Below are positions 39,607-46,868 of a stretch of 64,000 nucleotides of DNA, one piece after another. The notes under the pieces are model-generated. The model saw only the letters and a list, made by a program, of their open reading frames with translations, was not told where the DNA came from and did no database searches. The DNA is from Tumebacillus algifaecis (lineage in GTDB: Bacteria > Bacillota > Bacilli > Tumebacillales > Tumebacillaceae): NCBI RefSeq assembly GCF_002243515.1, contig NZ_CP022657.1, forward strand, positions 2,533,001-2,597,000, written 5' to 3'. Made by a program: the position numbers and the translations under genes. Position 1 is the stretch's first letter; every line of letters starts with the position of its first letter.

Positions 39607-39795
39607 TCACTTAAACTTTGCCAGATCAACGCTGTCAATATTGCCGATCTTCACCAGTCCAGCAGGTGCCGCAGGGCCGTCTCCCATTCACAGAGCGCCG
39701 TCGAGATCTTCATTAGAGGCCTTCACTGGCTTGCCATGATAATTCATGATTGCGGCAAGGTTGTCATCGATGCCCTCCGCCCTCACTTTCAGCAT
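39607..39795 (-). pseudogene. Possible broken small reading frame, unassigned
   Basis: From ATG 39795 the minus frame reads MLKVRAEGIDDNLAAIMNYH and GKPVKASNEDLDGAL, then a TGA (39688-39690), then MGDGPAAPAGLVKIGNIDSV and DLAKFK before the final stop. The protein-like composition on both sides of the stop suggests a gene broken by one mutation, but there is no clear ribosome site and I do not recognise it. The rest of 39501-39908 shows nothing I can name. Confidence 0.25.
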
Positions 39796-39908
39796 AAAAA
39801 AAGCGCTTATCAGCATCGCTCTGCTCACGTACCCTTCGATTTGCAACGATCGACGGTACTTAGAGGATGTTGAAAGCGCTCAAAAACAAACGGACTCTCC
39901 TTCAAAAC

Positions 39909-41528
39909 CTACGAATTCGCTTCGATTTCTTTTCCTTTCATCTGCACGACATCAGAGTCGGACGAACCTTTTTGCGAAGATCGTAGCGGGATTTCTTTCA
40001 AGAAGAACACGAGGAGCAACGCCACCACCAGCAACCCCGATCCATAAAGAAACACGGTGGATAAGGTGTCGGCTAATACGCTACGCAACATGCTGATCAT
40101 TTGATTAAACAAAGTGAGCATTTCTTGTGGCATCGCTGCTTGCATCGACTCAAGTTTCGGTTGGTCGAGCAAGATTTGCGGATTGAGGTACGGTGCCAAG
40201 CGTTCAACAACCTGCGGATCTGCTTGCGACAGGTCCACGCCCGCCCCTTCAGCCATTGATTTTTCTAAGTTTCGGGTGAGTGTAGCGTTCATGACAGAAC
40301 CAAGCACCGCGATCCCGATCGTCCCGCCCAAATTACGGAACAAGGTGGCAGTAGAGGTTGCAACTCCCAATTGATTCATCGGGACCGCATTCTGAACGGT
40401 CAATGTGAAGACTGGCATGCTCAGGCCAAGGCCCAAGCCGAATACGCACATACTTGCCACTGCCATCACAATGCTGTTCATGTAAACCATCATCAGCATC
40501 CCGATGATCATGAAGAGAATCCCAGTGATTGCGTAGCGTTTGTATTTGCCCGATTTGGACATCCAACGGCCGACCAATCCGCTAAGCACGATCATCGTTA
40601 TCGACATCGGCATATTTACGAATCCAGATTGCGTCGGGGTTAACCCTTCCACGCCTTGTACAAAGAAAGGCAGGTAAACCATCGCTCCCATCATGCCTGC
40701 ATTCATGAGAAAACCAACCGAGTTGGAGATGGTCACAATGCCGTTCCTAAATAATGACAGTGGTAATACTGGACTTTTCACTTTCCGTTCGATCAAAATC
40801 AGGATGACGGCAAAAACGACCGCTGCGCCAAACAAACCGAGGATTTCAGCCGAAGCCCACGCATATTTCGTGCCTGCCCAAGAAAAGCCTAACAGCAGTG
40901 AGACAATGGCCAAGGATAAGAAGAACGATCCCCCGTAATCGATCGATTCATTTTGAACGTTCCCTTTCTTGGGGAACATGCGCCAGATCATGATCATCGC
41001 GACAAAGCCCAGCGGCAGGAACATCCAGTACAACCATTTCCAATCCATATAATCTATAATGACTCCGCCTAAAGTTGGCCCGATGACGCTGGAAAAACCG
41101 AAAATCGCCATCATGAGTCCGGTCCATTTCGCTCGTTCACGAGGCGCGAACAGGTCGCCTACAGCCATGGTCGTAACCGACATGAGCACCCCGCCGCCTA
41201 AACCTTGAATCCCACGATAGGTGATCATTTGGAAAATATCATTTGATAACCCCGTCAGGAACGAACCCAACATGAACACAACGATACCGAACAGCAGAAA
41301 CGGCTTTCGTCCATAAATATCGGACAGCTTCCCGACCAATACGGTCGCTACAGTAGAGGTGAGCATATAAATCATGATCACCCAGGAATAGTACTCCATT
41401 CCTCCCAAAATCGCGATGATCCTTGGCATCGCGGTACTGACGAGCGTCTGATTGATGGCTGCAAAGAACATTGAGGCCATTAATGCAATCATGATGGTAA
41501 CTTTTTGTTTTTCCGATAAACTCTCCAT
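39909..41528 (-). CDS. DHA2-family (EmrB/QacA type) 14-TM drug:proton exporter
   Basis: 539 residues with about 14 hydrophobic segments, the usual size of DHA2 exporters. ATG at 41528 has GAGGAATCGGG upstream. The loop motif GKLSDIYGRKP (about 66-76) is MFS motif A, and GFSSVIGPTLGGVIID (about 148-163) is the antiporter motif C. It should pump lipophilic drugs out through the cell membrane using the proton gradient. It is transcribed divergently from a MarR-type regulator, with a palindrome between them, so it is most likely under MarR repression and induced by its substrates. Given the flanking NRPS genes it could export or give resistance to a peptide made here, but this is inference. Confidence 0.93.
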   Translation of the reverse strand: MESLSEKQKVTIMIALMASMFFAAINQTLVSTAMPRIIAILGGMEYYSWVIMIYMLTSTVATVLVGKLSDIYGRKPFLLFGIVVFMLGSFLTGLSNDIFQMITYRGIQGLGGGVLMSVTTMAVGDLFAPRERAKWTGLMMAIFGFSSVIGPTLGGVIIDYMDWKWLYWMFLPLGFVAMIMIWRMFPKKGNVQNESIDYGGSFFLSLAIVSLLLGFSWAGTKYAWASAEILGLFGAAVVFAVILILIERKVKSPVLPLSLFRNGIVTISNSVGFLMNAGMMGAMVYLPFFVQGVEGLTPTQSGFVNMPMSITMIVLSGLVGRWMSKSGKYKRYAITGILFMIIGMLMMVYMNSIVMAVASMCVFGLGLGLSMPVFTLTVQNAVPMNQLGVATSTATLFRNLGGTIGIAVLGSVMNATLTRNLEKSMAEGAGVDLSQADPQVVERLAPYLNPQILLDQPKLESMQAAMPQEMLTLFNQMISMLRSVLADTLSTVFLYGSGLLVVALLLVFFLKEIPLRSSQKGSSDSDVVQMKGKEIEANS

Positions 41529-41562
41529 CCCGATTCCTCATTTCTTTAGTTCCAGACTCAAT

Positions 41563-41583
41563 ATTTAGGTAGGCAACCTAAAT
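41563..41583. promoter_or_regulatory. Palindromic operator between the MFS exporter and marR
   Basis: Perfect inverted repeat ATTTAGGT (41563-41570), five-base spacer AGGCA, ACCTAAAT (41576-41583). It lies 35 bases upstream of the exporter start, in the divergent intergenic region. MarR-family dimers bind palindromes of this size, so it is the likely repressor site for the exporter. Confidence 0.7.
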
Positions 41584-41647
41584 AAATAGTATGTGATTCC
41601 CCTCAAATAATCAACCATTATTTCCCCTTTTCTTGAAAGGGCTTGTG

Positions 41648-41676
41648 TTGACGACTCCATTTCCTTTACTTATCAT
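41648..41676 (+). promoter_or_regulatory. Sigma-A type promoter of the marR gene
   Basis: TTGACG (41648-41653), a 17-base spacer, TATCAT (41671-41676), about 44 bases before the marR start at 41720. Spacing and sequence fit a vegetative promoter. It lies 64 bases from the palindrome, so direct autorepression through that palindrome is less obvious. Confidence 0.6.
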
Positions 41677-41719
41677 GAAGGTACACCATTATCGCAACAC
41701 AGACTGGCGGTGACATGAC

Positions 41720-42205
41720 ATGAACAGTGATTCAAATAAATGTGTGGCCCATTCAAATGAAAATGCGGCTCAATTGATGGAAGTTTTCTCTCGATTCGCG
41801 AAGGCAGACTGGCGGAAGTCAACAAGATGGGGTCTCAAAGCTAGTGAAGTACGTGTCCTCCTCGCGATTAAAAAACGAAATGATCAGGGAATGGACAGGG
41901 GCATTTCGGTTTCAGAACTGAGCAAGATCTTGCAAGTCACCTCCCCAACCGTCACCCAAATGATAAATAGTTTGATCAAAGGCGGGTATATTCTTCGTTC
42001 CATCCATCCGACCGATCGTAGGATATCAGAAATCACCTTGACGGAAAAAGGTGAGCAGATCGCCCAGGAAGCCATGTCCGAATTCCGAGCCATTTTTACT
42101 GGACTGATCGACCATTTAGGCAAAGAACAGTCTGATCAATTAATCAGCATTCTAAACCAAGCGATTGATTATTTACAAAATGTAAATAAAACAGGCAATG
42201 ATTGA
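41720..42205 (+). CDS. MarR-family transcriptional regulator
   Basis: 161 residues, normal for the family. ATG at 41720 with GGCGGTGA upstream. The winged helix lies about 55-115: the recognition helix region SELSKILQVTSPTVTQMINS and the wing with the conserved DRR (HPTDRRISEITLTEKG). Helices at both ends would form the dimer. It should bind the palindrome at 41563-41583 and repress the divergent exporter, letting go when a ligand binds. The N-terminal 15 residues are polar and have one Cys. Confidence 0.9.
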   Translation: MNSDSNKCVAHSNENAAQLMEVFSRFAKADWRKSTRWGLKASEVRVLLAIKKRNDQGMDRGISVSELSKILQVTSPTVTQMINSLIKGGYILRSIHPTDRRISEITLTEKGEQIAQEAMSEFRAIFTGLIDHLGKEQSDQLISILNQAIDYLQNVNKTGND

Positions 42206-42258
42206 GATCCAAATCGGGTCGAACCTGTTCAGATCTCAGATCTGCATCGAATAGAAGA

Positions 42259-42297
42259 AAGCCGAAACCCCATTTTTAAGGAGGTTTCGGCTTTTCT
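42259..42297 (+). terminator. Terminator after marR
   Basis: Stem AAGCCGAAACC (from 42259) paired with GGTTTCGGCTT (to about 42292), followed by TTTTCTTGT. It sits about 50 bases after the marR stop. Confidence 0.75.
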
Positions 42298-42300
42298 TGT

Positions 42301-42788
42301 CTTGACGCAGAGGTCATTGTGATAAACATTTTGATTTCACCGCAAGCGGTAGACAGACTCCCTCGTTGTAGCCCCTCTCCACTGCCTAACCCTTCAGCAG
42401 TCGCATTCTGCACGTGATTTGAAGCGAGCAATTTCCACCGTTCCTCAGACGAATGTCATCCGTCATGGCCAAGTCGAGCTTCCTGAACGGCGGTTTCTGT
42501 GCTGTTCAAGCTGTTTTTCGTGGGTCAGCTTCGGTAACCGATTGAACAGCCCCGAAAAGAAAAAATCGATACACTCCTCCTTCATTCCCCTCTCTCACAC
42601 ATGAAATTTAGTAGATTCACAAATCACACAAAAACATAATTAACTTTTATAGTAAACAAATATTACCCATTCTATTGACCCCTTCGTTTACACGGTGTAC
42701 ACTTATGCAAAAGGACAGGGCGCGGAATCCTTTAATTAAATTTGAAAATTCCGACGAAAGACAAACTAGAAAGGCGGTCGTTCCTCCT
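42301..42788. other. Intergenic region before the chemotaxis receptor; nothing assigned
   Basis: The short open frames here have no ribosome site and no recognisable product on either strand. The last 100 bases before the receptor gene are AT-rich and should contain its promoter, but I could not find a clear sigma-A or sigma-D motif. Confidence 0.3.
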
Positions 42789-44483
42789 ATGAAACTCACC
42801 ATACGCCAAAAACTCCTTCTCGGGCTCGGCTCCTCCCTTTTGTTTACGATTCTGTCTGCATGGCTGATGTTTATCTCCCTTGATCGAGTCAAAATGACGT
42901 TTGAGGAATATGCGGATCTCAATGCCCGCAAACTATCGCTCGCCCAAGAAATTCAATACAAAGACTTATCCCGATCCTTCTCCGTGCGCGGCTTGTTGCT
43001 CAGCCCCAATAATCTCACTGAACAAAAGCGATATGCGCAAGACTTAGAAGAGATCATTCAACTCGCCACGGAGATCGAACCGTTGCTCTCAACCGCACCG
43101 GAAAAGGAAATCTTTGAGGATTTAAATCAAAAAGCCGATTCACTAGACTCGCTGGAAACGCAAATCATCGATCTGTCCAGCACAGATCTTTCACTTGCTA
43201 CCGTTATGTATGAAGGTGAATACACGCTGACTCACAAATTGTTCGCAGATAAACTGCAAGAATTCAAAGAAATCCAGTATCGGCAAAACGCACAGGCTTT
43301 AGCTGAGACGCAGAAACTGATCCAGACACGTTCCTATTTCGCGCTCGGTTTTGCGATTTTCGCCTTGGTGGCCGGCAGTATCATGATTGCCCGCATCGCC
43401 CGCTCGATCATTCGGCCGTTGATGAATGTCGTAACGAAAATGCGCGAGTTGTCGGGCAACGCAGGCGACTTGACCGTTCGCTTCGAGAACACCGGGCGAG
43501 ATGAGCTAGGCCAACTGGCCTCCGCCTTCAATTCCATGCTCGACACGATGCAAAGCTTGATTCGCAAAACGGTTCTCACCACCGAGCAAGTGGCTGCCGC
43601 TTCGGAACAGTTGTCGGCAAGTGCGGCTGAGACCAGCGAAGCATCGGAACACATTGCGGTGACTATCCAAGATGTTGCAGAAGGCTCCTACAAGCAGGTT
43701 CAAAGTATCGAACAGAGCTCACAGCTCATTGAGGAACTATCTGCTGGTGCCCAACAGATCGCATCATATGCAACCGATGTCTCGCATAGCGCCACGCACG
43801 CTTCCCAACTCGCGACAGAGGGCAACACAGCCATTCAAACGGCAATTACTCAGATGAGTTCGATTAACTCCACCATGCATGTCTTAGCTGACGAAGTGGA
43901 GAAGCTTGGCGGAAATTCACAACGCATCGGTGAGATCGTCACCGTGATCTCAGACATCGCGGAGCAAACGAACCTCTTGGCACTAAACGCTGCGATTGAA
44001 GCGGCGCGGGCTGGTGAGCATGGTCGTGGCTTTGCCGTCGTAGCAGGTGAAGTTCGTAAGCTTGCAGAAGGTACCACACGCTCCGCCAAACAGATTTCGG
44101 AATTGGCAACAGAGATTCAGTCGAACTCGAAGCAAACGATTCGCACGATGGAAACCAGCTCGGCCGAGGTCGCAGCAGGCATCACGCAAGTCGATCAGGC
44201 TGGAGCGTCATTCCAAGAGATTAATCACGCGGTGCAAGCGGTCAGCCTCCAGATTCAAAAAGTATCGGCAGCCGTCCAACAAATGTATGCCGGTACGGAG
44301 CAAGCCGTGCAATCGATCGATGCGATTGCCAACATCACAAACGAAACGTCGATAGCTGCGCACAACGTATCGGCCGGAGCCGAAGAGCAACTGGCCTCGA
44401 TGGAAGAGATTCGCGCCTCTGCTGAACACCTCGCGCAAACTTCGGAAGAATTACAAGTGCTGATTGGTAAATTTCATGTCTAG
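42789..44483 (+). CDS. Methyl-accepting chemotaxis protein
   Basis: 564 residues from ATG 42789, which is preceded by AAAGGCGG; an earlier TTG frame start has no ribosome site. Layout: TM1 about 8-31, an extracellular helical sensor region of about 150 residues without a PAS/Cache pattern (probably a four-helix bundle), TM2 about 182-205, HAMP about 206-260, and a long coiled-coil signalling domain. The conserved hairpin reads [20 protein letters not shown] and [10 protein letters not shown]. It would sense an extracellular signal and control CheA. There is no CheR/CheB pentapeptide at the end (IGKFHV). The gene stands alone between two terminators. Confidence 0.95.
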   Translation: MKLTIRQKLLLGLGSSLLFTILSAWLMFISLDRVKMTFEEYADLNARKLSLAQEIQYKDLSRSFSVRGLLLSPNNLTEQKRYAQDLEEIIQLATEIEPLLSTAPEKEIFEDLNQKADSLDSLETQIIDLSSTDLSLATVMYEGEYTLTHKLFADKLQEFKEIQYRQNAQALAETQKLIQTRSYFALGFAIFALVAGSIMIARIARSIIRPLMNVVTKMRELSGNAGDLTVRFENTGRDELGQLASAFNSMLDTMQSLIRKTVLTTEQVAAASEQLSASAAETSEASEHIAVTIQDVAEGSYKQVQSIEQSSQLIEELSAGAQQIASYATDVSHSATHASQLATEGNTAIQTAITQMSSINSTMHVLADEVEKLGGNSQRIGEIVTVISDIAEQTNLLALNAAIEAARAGEHGRGFAVVAGEVRKLAEGTTRSAKQISELATEIQSNSKQTIRTMETSSAEVAAGITQVDQAGASFQEINHAVQAVSLQIQKVSAAVQQMYAGTEQAVQSIDAIANITNETSIAAHNVSAGAEEQLASMEEIRASAEHLAQTSEELQVLIGKFHV

Positions 44484-44516
44484 TTCCTGAGTGCATGTTC
44501 TCACACGCACACATAG

Positions 44517-44545
44517 AAAAGCCCGCCTGTTATCGGCGGGCTTTT
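44517..44545. terminator. Bidirectional terminator between the receptor gene and the 83-residue membrane protein gene
   Basis: Stem GCCCGCC (44521-44527) and GGCGGGC (44535-44541) with AAAA on the left and TTTT on the right, so it works for both converging genes. The stop codon of the minus-strand gene (44530-44532) lies inside the loop. Confidence 0.8.
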
Positions 44546-44781
44546 GTCATTGTACGATTCTTGAACAGATAGAAGCCTGCGAAGCTCAAGGCCAAGATCG
44601 GTATCACGATGAGGAAGCGACCGATTGACCACATCGATACATACGCAGCAACACAACCAATTCCTGCACTTGCCAACAGACTGGGAATCGAACGCTTGAT
44701 CACGCCCATGACCCCCAAATAAAGGCTAAGCAGCAAGATCAAATAGAACAGCGGAATGATTAGCAAAGTTAGGGTATTCAT
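44530..44781 (-). CDS. Small membrane protein, three predicted TM segments
   Basis: 83 residues, ATG at 44781 with AAAGGGGG upstream. Hydrophobic stretches lie about 4-28, 33-50 and 54-73, with a short basic tail (KARR) that should face the cytoplasm. No family is recognised. The end of the gene runs into the shared terminator, so the last codons are also terminator stem, which is compact packing but otherwise unremarkable. Confidence 0.6.
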   Translation of the reverse strand: MNTLTLLIIPLFYLILLLSLYLGVMGVIKRSIPSLLASAGIGCVAAYVSMWSIGRFLIVIPILALSFAGFYLFKNRTMTKARR

Positions 44782-44829
44782 CCTTTTCGATCGCCCCCTT
44801 TGCTATTCATTATCGCAAATTACCATGAT

Positions 44830-45390
44830 TTAGAAAAGTGGTTTCACCATATGATCGAACAGGTAACCACTTACTGTGAGTGATTCATCGGCCAGAAAAC
44901 CTCTTTTCTCATATAAACGGCGAGCTCGCTCATTGTTTTGTTCAACGAGCAAAGCTAACCGTTGCTGTCCTTCCAAGCGCGCTTTGTCTTCAAACGCTCG
45001 CATCAGTTCGGTACCGAACCCACGTCCCTCATAGGCAGAGGCGACTGCGATCGTATCGAGGTAGTATTCATCATCTTTCGCTTCTTTGGTGATCGTAAGC
45101 GTCGGGTCGCCCGTTTGTGCGATCAGACGATCGAGAAACGGTTGATCCAACTTGTACGTTTGGCTCCCCAGATAGGAGACGAGAACGCCGACGACTTGTC
45201 CTTCTTGTTCTTTGATCAGGGTGTTCTCGTAGCTGAGACGGTTGCCTTCTTGAATGAAGAAACTTTCCAACACCCGAGTCACTTCTACCGGGTCGTCAGT
45301 TCCGGCGAGCGTGTTGCCGATATTTCCGATCGTGGCGTAGATCAGTGCGATGGCAGGTTGGACGTCTTCTTTGCGAGCTGGTCGGATCAT
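44830..45390 (-). CDS. GNAT-family N-acetyltransferase
   Basis: 186 residues, ATG at 45390 with AAGGAGG upstream. The YYLDTIAVASAYEGRGFGTE segment (ending about 129) holds the acetyl-CoA binding motif R-G-x-G-x-x, and the later LVEQNNERARRLYEKRGF is the usual end of the GNAT fold. The acceptor substrate cannot be told. It is followed in the same direction by the small membrane protein gene 48 bases away, so the two may be co-transcribed. Confidence 0.88.
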   Translation of the reverse strand: MIRPARKEDVQPAIALIYATIGNIGNTLAGTDDPVEVTRVLESFFIQEGNRLSYENTLIKEQEGQVVGVLVSYLGSQTYKLDQPFLDRLIAQTGDPTLTITKEAKDDEYYLDTIAVASAYEGRGFGTELMRAFEDKARLEGQQRLALLVEQNNERARRLYEKRGFLADESLTVSGYLFDHMVKPLF

Positions 45391-45464
45391 GATGGCTCCT
45401 CCTTGGTGTCTGTCATTGATTATCTACCATCTTACACGTTTCAAATAGGTAAAAAAAGACCCCT

Positions 45465-45674
45465 TCAACTCTTGCGCCTAGTCGGAGCAGAAACTGCTCT
45501 GCTTTTGCACGCTTTCATGACAGCTGGAAGTACCTTGCCGTGGATTTTACCCGCTCCGATGTCGTATACTCCTTCTTGAAAGGTTTTGACATCACCCTCC
45601 CCTGCCGTAATCGGTTGCTTGCTAGTTTGCCAACGTGTGGTTGGAGGGGCTTTTACGTTCCCCACTATTCTCAT
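45465..45674 (-). CDS. Possible small protein, unassigned
   Basis: A 69-residue frame from ATG 45674 (MRIVGNVKAPPTTRW...). The middle part, GEGDVKTFQEGVYDIGAGKI followed by HGKVLPAVMKACKS, looks like real protein rather than chance, and it ends in a basic tail (APTRRKS). No clear ribosome site precedes the ATG, so it could also be a fragment of a larger lost gene. I do not recognise a family. Confidence 0.35.
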   Translation of the reverse strand: MRIVGNVKAPPTTRWQTSKQPITAGEGDVKTFQEGVYDIGAGKIHGKVLPAVMKACKSRAVSAPTRRKS

Positions 45675-45730
45675 GTTCAGAAAAGTGTTAAGATATGAAA
45701 AGACTCTATTCCAAAAGAAGGTAGTTTTTG

Positions 45731-46144
45731 ATGAACAGTTCAATCGACTTTTCACTCTTCGCGGGACAGATCGTGAATTCCGTTGAGTTCGACAATCTTT
45801 CCTCTCACTTAAAGTTTAGTTATGGCGCACTCCATATCGAGTGTTTTTGGAGAGTGCGCACTAGGGAATACATATTGTATGGAAAATATGATGCAGAAGC
45901 GTTGCCCCGTCTTAGGCAAGACCTGATGGGATGTACGGTGACCGCCGTTTTGCATCGCGAATTTCCGTCCGATCTGACGGTGGAATTGCGTGACGACCTG
46001 TATCTGGAAGTGATATGTTCCAGCACGCTTTCAGATAACTGGCAATTGACGAGGCCAGATGGGTTCTATTTAGTAGCCAGTCCGAGCGGGCGCTATACGT
46101 TTTGGGAACCAGAATTGAAAATAGATATCGCGGAGGATACGTAA
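45731..46144 (+). CDS. Hypothetical protein, first of a two-gene unit
   Basis: 137 residues from ATG 45731, with AAGAAGGT upstream. It is an acidic soluble protein with a beta-rich pattern and a C-terminal LYLEVICSSTLSDNWQLT and RPDGFYLVASPSG segment. The shape (a small domain with an E-N-W-x-L pattern near the end) reminds me of small immunity-type proteins, but this is only an impression. It is followed after 12 bases by the gene for a membrane protein. Confidence 0.65.
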   Translation: MNSSIDFSLFAGQIVNSVEFDNLSSHLKFSYGALHIECFWRVRTREYILYGKYDAEALPRLRQDLMGCTVTAVLHREFPSDLTVELRDDLYLEVICSSTLSDNWQLTRPDGFYLVASPSGRYTFWEPELKIDIAEDT

Positions 46145-46156
46145 GGAGGTGTTGGC

Positions 46157-46831
46157 TTGAATTTGCCGTTGCAAATTTATGATTTTATCGCCGTGCTCTT
46201 CCCTGGCGTCCTGCTGATGGCGATCATCGAGCGGGAAGCACCGTGGTTGCCATTTTGGGACAACAACATGGAAGTGGGAACGCTCGCTTTGATGCTGGTC
46301 GTCGGATACATCGTCGGACAGTTGTTGGCTCAGATCGCACGAATGATCGAAGCGGAGCCGCTGACACGGTGGATGTTGCAGTTCGGTCGCCGCAAGAGCC
46401 GTCGCAAAAAAGCGCTCGAAGGGCGTATGACCAAACTGAATTTTACCAATGAGATGAGTGAGGCGATCCTCTCTGCGCTCAGCGACTTTTATGGACGGCC
46501 CGTGCATCCCAATGACCCGGAACTGTTCAACCTCGCATTTTCTCCGGTGCAGGACAAGATGACCAAGCGCGATGTGTTCTTAGCCCTCGCCAACATGATG
46601 CGGTCGCTTGCGATCCTCGGGTTGCTGTACGCAGTCTACTTGGTCGGTGAAATGCTGCTCGGCCCCTTGTTGGGCCGCGAATTTGAGTATTATTCGATCC
46701 ACCTGCTGGTGCTGAGCCTGATCGGATACTATTTCTTCCGGAAAGGCTATCAACAGTACGAAGCATTTGCAGACAAGATCCCGTTCCTCGCCTTTCTGGC
46801 CTGGTATCGACAACAGAAGATGAAAGCGTAA
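46157..46831 (+). CDS. Hypothetical membrane protein, second of a two-gene unit
   Basis: 224 residues starting at TTG 46157; the start is set by a strong AAGGAGGTG eight bases upstream that begins right after the previous stop. TM segments lie about 8-26, 41-60, 147-170 and 178-197. Between TM2 and TM3 is a basic, probably cytoplasmic region (RRKSRRKKALEGR) of about 85 residues. No enzyme motif is visible and no family is recognised. Tight spacing with the upstream gene suggests that the two proteins work together. Confidence 0.75.
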   Translation: MNLPLQIYDFIAVLFPGVLLMAIIEREAPWLPFWDNNMEVGTLALMLVVGYIVGQLLAQIARMIEAEPLTRWMLQFGRRKSRRKKALEGRMTKLNFTNEMSEAILSALSDFYGRPVHPNDPELFNLAFSPVQDKMTKRDVFLALANMMRSLAILGLLYAVYLVGEMLLGPLLGREFEYYSIHLLVLSLIGYYFFRKGYQQYEAFADKIPFLAFLAWYRQQKMKA

Positions 46832-46860
46832 GAAACCGCCGTTTGCACGGCGGTTTCTTT
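46832..46860. terminator. Terminator between converging genes
   Basis: Ten-base stem GAAACCGCCG (46832-46841) and CGGCGGTTTC (46848-46857) followed by TTTGTTT on the plus strand. It ends the two-gene unit and could also stop the NRPS transcript coming from the right. Confidence 0.8.
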
Positions 46861-46868
46861 GTTTCCCG

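Noticed and set aside
42675-42788. Upstream TTG start for the chemotaxis receptor
   Set aside because: The extra 38 residues are polar, have no ribosome site and would put charged residues before TM1; ATG 42789 has AAAGGCGG.
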